From Larix sibirica (lineage: Eukaryota > Streptophyta > Pinopsida > Pinales > Pinaceae), in NCBI GenBank assembly GCA_004151065.3, contig NWUY0300072702.1, positions 1 to 14,293 of the forward strand: DNA of 14,293 bases. Reading direction: 5' to 3'. Within the stretch, counting starts at the first letter, position 1, and the number at the start of each line of letters is the position of its first letter. Positions 8,029 through 14,293 of the stretch are shown here, one piece after another. A model generated the notes under the pieces. That model did no database searches. It saw only the letters and a list, made by a program, of their open reading frames with translations, and was not told the origin of the DNA. Made by a program: the position numbers and the translations under genes.

Positions 8029-9342
8029 ATGGATCCTCCCTCGAATACGAGTCAAGAGGATCGTCGACGGAGACTGGATGAATCATTTCTCGCACTGGTT
8101 GCTCCACAGCATCAACCCCTCCTCCCTCCTCGGATTCCAACAATGCCAACTTCATCAAAAGGTTTGCAGCCCCATGCATCCAGATCTTGTCGGTAGCTTC
8201 AAGACTAAAATATCTCGCCCTAAGTGAGCGAGGATTAATCAGTCAGTTTACAGGTATTTGGCCCTCAACCAAAAATATGCACACCTGGATTAATAAAAAT
8301 TGGATGCCCCTGATCTTTGGGGTGCTCCAACATTGTTTTTGTGGCAAAGGCTTGTTCACCTTTCTCTTCCAAAACAAATATGATAGAGATCTGATTTTCA
8401 GAAGTGGGCCCTATTTCATGGGCACACGGGGGGGTATGTACTTAAATTGGTGGAGTTTAAACTTCGACCCAGACAAGGATGTCCCCTCAGCAGTACTGGT
8501 TTGGGTGCGCCTCCCTCATCTTCCTCTTCACTGTTGGAATGATGGAACTATGTAAGCCATTGGAAACTCGCTAGGAAAATATATCGATAAAGCAAAGCCA
8601 AATAGACCCCTCTTCTCTTGTGCTAGGATCTGTGTTGAAGTAGATCTCGATAAAGGCCTGCCTGAGATGGTAAATCTGTTCATGGACGGATGGGAGCACA
8701 TGCAGAAAGTAGACTACGAGCAGTTACCCTTCAAATGCAAAAAAATGTCATGAATAACTTCCCAAAGACAACACAAGAAGGTCAGGAAAAAAACCAAGAG
8801 GATGGATGGAAACCCGTGAAAAAGGCAGAAAAGAAACCCAATCAACGCCCATAGCAACTAGAAACATAGATAAAGGAAAATCGCAAGAAGGTAAGGAGGC
8901 ATCCACCATCAATCACTTTCAGTCGCTACCTTTGGAAGCAGGAGAAATTCCGAACACTATCCTAGGAGAACCTGTTATAAAAGAGCTTCTGGTGACCACA
9001 AACCCCTCTCCTCCCTTGCCTAAAGAAGATCTCGCTGATACATCCCTTGAAGGCGTTACTCCTGGTGGATCCTGGGCAGACAAGGTCAGGCGCACTCATC
9101 AGATCCCTTCTGTTGAAAGTCCATCCTCACACGAAATGTTGGAGGATCAAGATTTAGTCATGCCACCTAACACTAGAGGAAGAAAAACTCTCCGATATCA
9201 TAAAGAAATGGAAGCTAAAAGAGAACTTGAATTGGGGAGGCAAAATTTTTTGGAAGAAACAAAAATTTTGCAGGTCCTGAAAAATTTAGGAGGAAATAAA
9301 GACAATAGGTCCCGAGCAGGACCTCAATCTAGAAAAAAATGA
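8029..9342 (+). pseudogene. LINE-E ORF1 (DUF4283-like RNA-binding protein), frameshifted
   Basis: The start ATG at 8029 (MDPPSNTSQEDRRRLDE) is chosen because it opens the frame leading to the conserved core and corresponds to the proline-rich start of LINE-A ORF1. A frameshift near 8190 leads to the DUF4283 core (8187-8555, then past a TAA): GLISQFTGIWPS, INKNW, GKGLFTFLF, PYFMGTRGGMYL, DVPSAVLVWVRLPHLPLH, AIGNSLGKYIDK, ARICVEVDLDKGLP, KVDYEQLPFKCKK. The zinc knuckle that should follow is missing: after the second Cys and CHE the reading jumps straight to NFPKTTQEG. A frame change near 8756 and another near 8855 lead into the open C-terminal part (8806-9342). That part is rich in Glu, Lys and Pro and contains GSWADKVRRTHQ and MPPNTRGRKTLRYHKEME. 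It ends in TGA 9340-9342, overlapping the ORF2 start. Confidence 0.8.
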
Positions 9343-9344
9343 TG
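9339..9344 (+). promoter_or_regulatory. ATGATG with TGA embedded: ORF1 stop / ORF2 start overlap
   Basis: The ORF1 stop TGA (9340-9342) shares its last A with the ATG at 9342-9344 that opens the ORF2 frame (M-K-A-V-S). It is the counterpart of the TAATG in LINE-A at 14-10. The arrangement suggests termination-reinitiation as the way ORF2 is translated. Confidence 0.65.
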
Positions 9345-10100
9345 AAAGCAGTCTCCTAGAACTACAAAGGTCTGAGCGGCTCAAATAAAATTGAAGCTTT
9401 GAAAACCATGATTAAAGTTGAAAAACCAGATTTTGTGCTACTCCAGTGTACCAAAATGCAAGAGGATGAGATCAAGGTGCTCTCCTGCTCAGTTTGGAAA
9501 TATTGTGATCTTTATGCCCTTAGCTCCAGAGGCGCCTCTGGAGGAATTGCCACCTTCACTTCTAGTAATTTTCGTATCTCCACTATCAAAGATAGCCAAG
9601 ACTGGTTGCTCAATGAAATCCAGGACAAGAACAGTTCCAACACAATATATATCTGCATCGTGTACGGACCAACCCATTACAAAGACATATCTGCTTTTTG
9701 GGATGAACTCACCAATTTAAAAGAGGACTTAAGAGGTAAGGACCTGATCATCATAGGAGATTTCAATGTAACCAAAGGCCAGAATGAAAAGCGTGGAGGA
9801 AACATTGTCAGAGATCCGTTTGGGGAGAGGCTGGAAGATCTCATCGATGAGCTGGATCTACTCAATATTCAGTTGAAGAATGGGAAGTTCACTTGGAATA
9901 ATAGAAGAATTGGTGGAGGTCATATCATAGCCAAACTGGATAGATTTATGGTAAGTGCTTCCTTCCTGATGAAAGACCTTTTTCCCGCCTCCCTCATTAC
10001 CCCTTCAACAACCTCCGATCATAAACCCATTTCCTTAACCCTGTCCTCCTCGGTCAACCTTGGTCCTATCCCCTTTAGATTTAATCCTCTTTGGATTTAG
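9342..10100 (+). other. Apurinic/apyrimidinic-type endonuclease domain of LINE-E ORF2
   Basis: The domain makes the target-site nick that primes reverse transcription. Visible motifs: MKAVS-stop-NYKGL at the start, where the usual Trp-Asn has Trp as TAG; YGP after strand ICIV; GDFNV (9756-9770) with catalytic Asp and Asn; TWNN; LDRFMVS; and SDHKPISL (10014-10037) with the catalytic Asp-His pair. The expected catalytic Glu of the Q-E-T block is Cys (LLQCTK, 9447-9449), so the domain would be inactive even without the stop. Apart from the TAG at 9357 it is open to 10097. Confidence 0.87.
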
Positions 10101-10568
10101 GATGCAGACTTCTTAGCCATTGTTCAAAATTCCTTGTGCACACCTTGTATTGTCTCTCCTAGTTATATTTGGGAAAGCAAACTCCGAACCGTGCGATATG
10201 CACTGAAAACCTGGGCAAAAGCTTCTTATAAGAATCCTAGGGTGTTGAAACTTACCCTGCAGTCCAATCTTGAAGACCTTCAGTCTCGAATGGAGCATGA
10301 AGTCATAACGCCGTAGTCCCTTGGCCTTGAAAAGGAGCTCAATCAAAAAATTCTCACTGCTGCCAAACATGAAGAAGAAATGTGGAGAGTAAAGTCAAGA
10401 CAGTTGTGGCTAAAAGGTGGAGACAACAACACCAACTAATTTCACAAAGAAACCAAAATTCACCTCAGTTACAATGCAATTACTGAGCTGAAAGATCAAA
10501 ATGGGACCAAGATTACTGATCATGAAGATTTAAAAATCCAGGCCTATGAGCACTTCCATGATCTCTAC

Positions 10569-11560
10569 ATGGATAAAGATGAAGTTGACTTGGAAGTTCA
10601 AGTTGCTCTCCTTCATAACATCCCTTCACTGTTTGTCGATGATGAAAACAAGGAGCTAGACAAACCTATTATGGAATATGATATTCTTAATTCCATTTGG
10701 TCTCTTCAACCGGACAAAGCCCCTGGCCCGGATGGATTTACCATAAACTTTTATAGATCCGCTTCAGGGATAATAAAGGATGACTTGAAAAAAATGCTCA
10801 ACTGGACTCGTAAGAAAGACAAGATTGGTGGAGCAACCAACTCATCTTTCTTAACTTTGATCCCAAAGGACAAAAATCCCCTCTCGATTGATCTTTTCAG
10901 GCTAATCTCCCTTTGCAACACTTCTTATAAAATCCTCTCCAAGATCTTGGCCACAAGAATGGAAATTTTATGAACCGCCTTATCTCAGAAACTCAAGGTG
11001 GCTTCATTGCAGGACGACAGATCCTTAACAATATTATCATCGTCCAGGAAGCAATCCACTCGAGCATAGACAAACATCAGCAAGGTATGGCTGTCAAACT
11101 AGATATGGATAATGCTTTTGACAGAGTAAATCATTCGTTTTTGTTTGAAATTATGGTTAAATTTGGTTTCTNGTTTCTCTAATAGATTTGTTAGATGGGT
11201 TAAAGCATGTATTAGAAGCCCTTGGATTGATCCTCTTGTCAATGGTAGGCCTACCAATTTCTTCCAAGCCTCTTGGGGCTTGAGGTAGGGATGCCCTATG
11301 TCTCCATTTCTGTATCTTTCTGGTGGCGGAATCACTGAGCAGAAATCTCCAGCTCCAGCAAGACTCCGACAAGTTAAAAGGTATGAAAATTGCCCAAGGG
11401 GTAAAAGCAACCAATCACGGTCAGTTCGATGATGACACAATCTTGCTCATAGGGGCCTCCACAATCATAGTAGAAATATTCAACAATGCTTTGAGAACTT
11501 TCCTTAAAGCCACTGACGGGAAAATAAATGATGGCAAGTCTAAAGTCTACGGTTAGAAAT
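10569..11560 (+). other. Reverse transcriptase domain of LINE-E ORF2
   Basis: PDKAPGPDGF (10710-10739) is the standard LINE RT entry block. SSFLTLIPK and DLFRLISLCNTSYKILSKILATRM follow, the latter the R-P-I-S-L-x-N-x-x-Y-K block with R-L at the Pro site. Then come GGFIAGRQI, motif A VKLDMDNAFD (11093-11122), GLR-stop-GCPMSPFLYL (stop at 11286), ARGV-like AQGVKATNH, and motif C FDDD (11425-11436). The usual motif C in this family is F-A-D-D, so Ala is replaced by Asp while both catalytic Asp residues remain. Frameshifts fall near 10968, 11172 (next to an undetermined base) and 11318. Confidence 0.88.
11172..11172. other. Undetermined base (N)
   Basis: A single n in the RT region coincides with a frame change, so part of the apparent damage here may be a sequencing or assembly problem. 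Confidence 0.95.
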
Positions 11561-12093
11561 ACACTGCAGGGAATTTGTCTTGCATAGACAGGGGTTTCAG
11601 TTTTGAAGGAATCATTGTCTGGAACTCTTTTCAATACCTCGGTATCCCAATATTCAAAGGCAAGAAAAAAGTCGCATACTGGTATGGCTCGATTGAAAAA
11701 AAAGGTTGCCTCATGGGGCTCGCGTTGGCTTAACCCAGCTAGCAAGCTAGTACTCATTAAATCAATCCTTTCAGCTTATCCTCTATATGTTTGCTCTATC
11801 TACATAGCACCCAAAACGGTGATTAAATCTATTTCAAAAGAGCTCAAGTCGTTCCTATGGCAAGGAGGCAAGTTAAATAATGCTAAGAAATTCTAGTTGA
11901 TAAACTGGGATTTAGTATGCAGTCCAAAAAACAGTGGGGGAGCTGGTGTCAAAGATCCAGCGATCACGAACATTGCCTTAGGAGCTAAAATTCTTCGGCG
12001 AACTATCTCAGGTAAGAAAGCTTGGTTGAAATAAATCCCATGTAAAAAAATACATGCAGGGCAGCAGGAAAAGAAGTGTTGAAAGCATCGATC

Positions 12094-12109
12094 AAAAAAA
12101 AAAAAAAAA
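12094..12109 (+). repeat. A16 homopolymer inside LINE-E ORF2
   Basis: Sixteen A residues interrupt the post-RT region; the conserved reading changes frame at or just before it (coding frame 2 upstream, frame 1 downstream). Slippage or sequencing error would both explain this. Confidence 0.9.
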
Positions 12110-13179
12110 CTGGCTCCCCTATTTGGGCTCTCTGCCAAAAAGCAGCTCCTATCATTCAGAGTCAACTTTACTGGATTCCAGGAAGTGGCAAGAAAATTAA
12201 CATTTGGCATGACAAGTTTAGCGAAGCCCGTCCACCCATATCTCAGCAATCCTTCTCAGACTTAAAAATGTGGATGGATAATTGTAATATTTGCACCCTA
12301 TTCGACTTATCCATCTGGACTAGGCGTGGCCGTTGGGCCGGTTGGAAAGTTTTAGAGCTTCCGAAGCATCTGAAATCTGACTACAATCTTCTTCTCTCCT
12401 CCCTTCATGGTGCAACCCCAGTACACCGTAATCTATTAGATAAAAGGAAGTGGGGTAAGACTAGCCATTATTTGGTCAAAGAGGACTACCATTTAATCGA
12501 CAACAACAAGCACAACAGGAACAAGAATAACAATTGGAATGCGGTCTGGAGTAAAGATTGGCTCCTAAAGGTAAACACTTTCTCTTGAACCCTTGCTCAC
12601 CGCAAAACGCTCATTATTGATAATCTCGAGAAAAGGGGAATCGAAGGTCCAACTTGGTGTATCTTGTGCAAAGAAAACGAAGAAACTCTCGATCATATAT
12701 TTCTTGAGTGCAAATTCTCCCAAGAAGTGTGGCACAGAGCATATCAAGATTTTCCTTTCAATTTGACTCTACCGATGGCATGGCATGACCTATTTATCTG
12801 CTAGAAGGACTACTATCAGGGATCTCTGACAAAGAAACCAAACCTTCAAAGAGCTTGGGAGGCACTTCCAAAGCTAATCTGCTGGAAAATATGGAATGCT
12901 AGAAACAAAGAAATATTTGAGGAAAAAAAGTACGCCCCGGGCAGAACTCTGGCATTTGCTAAAGCTCTATGGAAAGAATCCCTTATCACTAGAGGCATGA
13001 AAAGTATCAACAAAGGAAATATGACCATTGAAGAAAAAACTTGGCTTGCTGACTTCTTAATCCCAACCGCTAACAACTATTAGCCTCATCTCTCCAGAAG
13101 GCCAAGCACCAAACATTGGCATATCAGAATGAACGAAGAATCCTTTTAGACTTGGAAAAGCAAGCTAGGAAGCAATACA

Positions 13180-13530
13180 CTCTTCTTTGATGGCGCCTCG
13201 AAAGGAAACCCTGGGCTAGCAGGAGCGGGAGGAGTACTATATGACTCTGATCAAATCAAAATTAAAGATTATGCATAGGGTATTGGCAAAAAGACCAACA
13301 ATGGAGCTTAATGGCTCGCTCTCATTAAAGGACTTGAGCTTGCTAGAAATGAGGGAATTGAGGAACTAACTGTCTTCGACGATTCAATTCTGATCATAAG
13401 GGAAGCCAGGAGTTTCGCAAAAGGAAGAAAGAAGCCCACCACCAAAACTCAGCATCTCCTAAAGCACATTTCCCACGAATTCAAGGTAATCAAATTCCTC
13501 CACATTCTTAGATCCAATAACATTTAGCAA
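13180..13530 (+). other. RNase H domain of LINE-E ORF2
   Basis: FFDGASKGNPGLAGAGGVLY gives the first catalytic Asp (13189-13191). NNGA-stop-WLALIKGLELA has TAA (13309-13311) where the catalytic Glu belongs. LTVFDDSILI keeps the next Asp (13381-13383). HILRSNNI is the usual approach to the last acidic site, which is destroyed by stops at 13525 and 13531. The domain follows the zf-RVT directly, matching LINE-C. Confidence 0.82.
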
Positions 13531-13539
13531 TAAGCATGA

Positions 13540-14293
13540 TCTTGGAATAGCTTAGGTCCCTTAATCCCCACTTGGTATATGCACTATCCTATGGTTAAAA
13601 TTTGGAATTTGTTTGGCCACATTGAAGTCTTCGGTGGGCACCTAACCATCAAACTCAGCGCAACCTCCAAGACCAGAGGGAAGATACAAGATCTTCCCAC
13701 ACGAGCGACCCACATGGATCCCATGCAGGGCGTAAATACAGCCATCCTCCGTGGTTTCTTTGGTTTTATTCTTGGAAAAGACACACCATCTATTTCTATA
13801 ACGACGAGACCATACTCTGTTTCAAGCTCAGTTTTTCCTATTTCAAGCTTTGCACTTCCTGTTCCAAGCTCCTCGGCAAGGCGTCATGTTTGCAAATACA
13901 ATATAGTAGAGAACCAATCTTCGTTCTTTCTCCAATTTGGAAAGCAGGTGATTGCTCATGGGAGACCTCTCTATGCAAATTTGAGTCAGAAAGAACCGAT
14001 GGTAGCAGGTGTTGGCGCCAATAGTGTGAATCCCTTTGCGAATAATCATGGGAAAGTTGCCTATCTCAGCCAAGGGCTCCATTCTACAAAGGATGGGATG
14101 GGGTTTGATAATTTGTCAACAACTTTTCAAACATATTTGAGTGATCTAGAGGCTCAGATTCAGACTGTTAGCAATGAGAATTATGAACTTAAGAAGGATT
14201 TTACCCATCTCTTTGCTCTGGTGAATGAAACGAACATTGAGGTCCATAGCCTCAATGCAAAAATTCCAGATCAGGTAGCCTTGTTGGTGGAGG
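13540..14293 (+). CDS. Unidentified open reading frame, at least 251 codons, runs off the right edge
   Basis: I do not recognise this protein. The frame has no stop from 13540 to the last base, the longest clean run in a window where every other coding region is broken. Possible starts are ATG at 13579, 13591 or 13711 (MDPMQGVNTAIL). The first 20 or so codons may be the tail of LINE-E ORF2, because they share its frame. Later features are: a short hydrophobic segment GFFGFILG; a Ser/Pro-rich stretch of three 7-residue repeats (13816-13878); RRHVCKYNI; GKQVIAHGRPLYANL; NPFANNHGK; then from about 14125 a polar, probably coiled-coil C-terminal part (YLSDLEAQIQTV, NENYELKK, VHSLNAKI). It could be the N-terminal gag-like part of another retrotransposon, an ORF of the LINE-E 3' region, or a host exon. 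Composition and the coiled coil favour gag-like, but this is inference. There is no splice or promoter evidence. Confidence 0.45.

Larger units (their letters stand above)
9342..13539 (+). pseudogene. LINE-E ORF2: endonuclease, reverse transcriptase, zf-RVT and RNase H, inactivated
   Basis: The polyprotein nicks chromosomal DNA and copies the element RNA at the nick. Domains in order: endonuclease (9342 to about 10085); a linker with WLKGGDNNTN and FHKE; reverse transcriptase (about 10690-11560); a post-RT region with YLGIPIFKG, WLNPASKLVLIKSILSAYPL and INWDLVC (to about 12560); zf-RVT with WCILC, DHIFLEC (12655-12711); and RNase H (13180-13522). About 17 in-frame stops occur: TAG at 9357, 10098, 10314, 11286, 11554, 11894, 12802, 13081, 13147, 13276 and 13525; TAA at 10437, 12032, 13309 and 13531; TGA at 12586 and 13537. 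Frameshifts lie near 10968, 11172, 11318, the A8 at 11696-11703, and between about 12034 and the A16 at 12094-12109. The frame 12076-12588 is the largest open post-RT block. Minus-strand frames in this interval are shadows. Confidence 0.88.
7922..13590 (+). mobile_element. LINE-E: near full-length plant L1-like non-LTR retrotransposon, inactive
   Basis: A GC-richer 5' leader (about 7922-8028) is followed by ORF1 (8029-9342) and ORF2 (9342 to about 13540). ORF2 contains endonuclease, reverse transcriptase, zf-RVT and RNase H in the standard L1 plant order. The 5' junction interrupts the gag region of the LTR element. The 3' end is uncertain: after the RNase H remnant there is no visible A tail, and the sequence passes into an open frame of unknown origin. 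No target-site duplication was recognised. Confidence 0.85.

Noticed and set aside
11893-12249. 118-codon minus-strand frame and other minus frames within LINE-E
   Set aside because: They lie opposite clearly conserved ORF2 coding sequence and show no domain; they are antisense shadows.
13560-13720. Continuation of the Ty3/gypsy pol after LINE-E
   Set aside because: No protease, reverse transcriptase or integrase motif is readable in any frame here.
13843-14082. 79-codon minus-strand frame opposite the unknown ORF
   Set aside because: It lies fully inside the much longer plus-strand open frame and has no supporting feature.
1-14293. Inverted-repeat pair of one LINE (LINE-A versus LINE-E)
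   Set aside because: They are opposite in orientation and homologous at protein level but too diverged in DNA to be a recent inverted duplication; two separate insertions are simpler.
1-14293. CRISPR array, bacterial operon or phage features
   Set aside because: No regularly spaced repeats, no ribosome-binding-site/ORF layout, and all recognised coding is plant-type retroelement.

Overview
The window looks like nuclear DNA of a seed plant with a large, repeat-rich genome. A conifer or other gymnosperm is my best guess, but that is inference from the decayed, nested plant-type retroelements, not from a diagnostic gene. I see no intact host gene, rRNA, tRNA gene or CRISPR array. Almost everything recognisable is a dead non-LTR (LINE, plant L1-like) or LTR (Ty3/gypsy-like) retrotransposon. 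The one long clean reading frame lies at the right edge and I cannot identify it.

Left part (1-4692). On the minus strand, 1-about 1530 is the 5' portion of LINE-A: a short leader, a decayed ORF1 with a DUF4283-like domain and zinc knuckle, and the first codons of ORF2 at the window edge. Next comes a piece of a second LINE reverse transcriptase (LINE-B, about 1600-1930), part of which has expanded into three 23-bp tandem units. A tRNA-derived SINE-like element (about 1978-2160) follows. LINE-C (about 2496-4290, minus) is a 5'-truncated ORF2 carrying the post-RT region, zf-RVT and RNase H. It abuts an oppositely oriented ORF1 fragment (LINE-D, 4296-4692, plus).

Middle (5259-about 7920). A 5' LTR (5259-5611) is followed 2 bp later by a primer-binding site matching initiator tRNA-Met, a non-coding leader of about 1.2 kb, and a frameshifted Ty3/gypsy-type gag. 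No pol is seen because LINE-E interrupts the element.

Right part (about 7925-14293). LINE-E (plus) is near full length: 5' leader with a short direct repeat, ORF1 (DUF4283), and ORF2 with endonuclease, reverse transcriptase, zf-RVT and RNase H. It is broken by several frameshifts and about 17 stops, mostly TAG. From 13540 to the window end one frame is open for 251 codons. Its C-terminal part looks coiled-coil and it has a small 7-residue repeat.

How the parts work together: LINE-A and LINE-E would each make a bicistronic RNA, in which ORF1 (RNA-binding) and ORF2 (nicking, target-primed reverse transcription, RNase H) are joined by a one-base stop/start overlap (TAATG in LINE-A, TGATG in LINE-E). 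That shared junction in two diverged copies is the most informative functional signal here. All assignments come from motif reading by eye; no database search was run.
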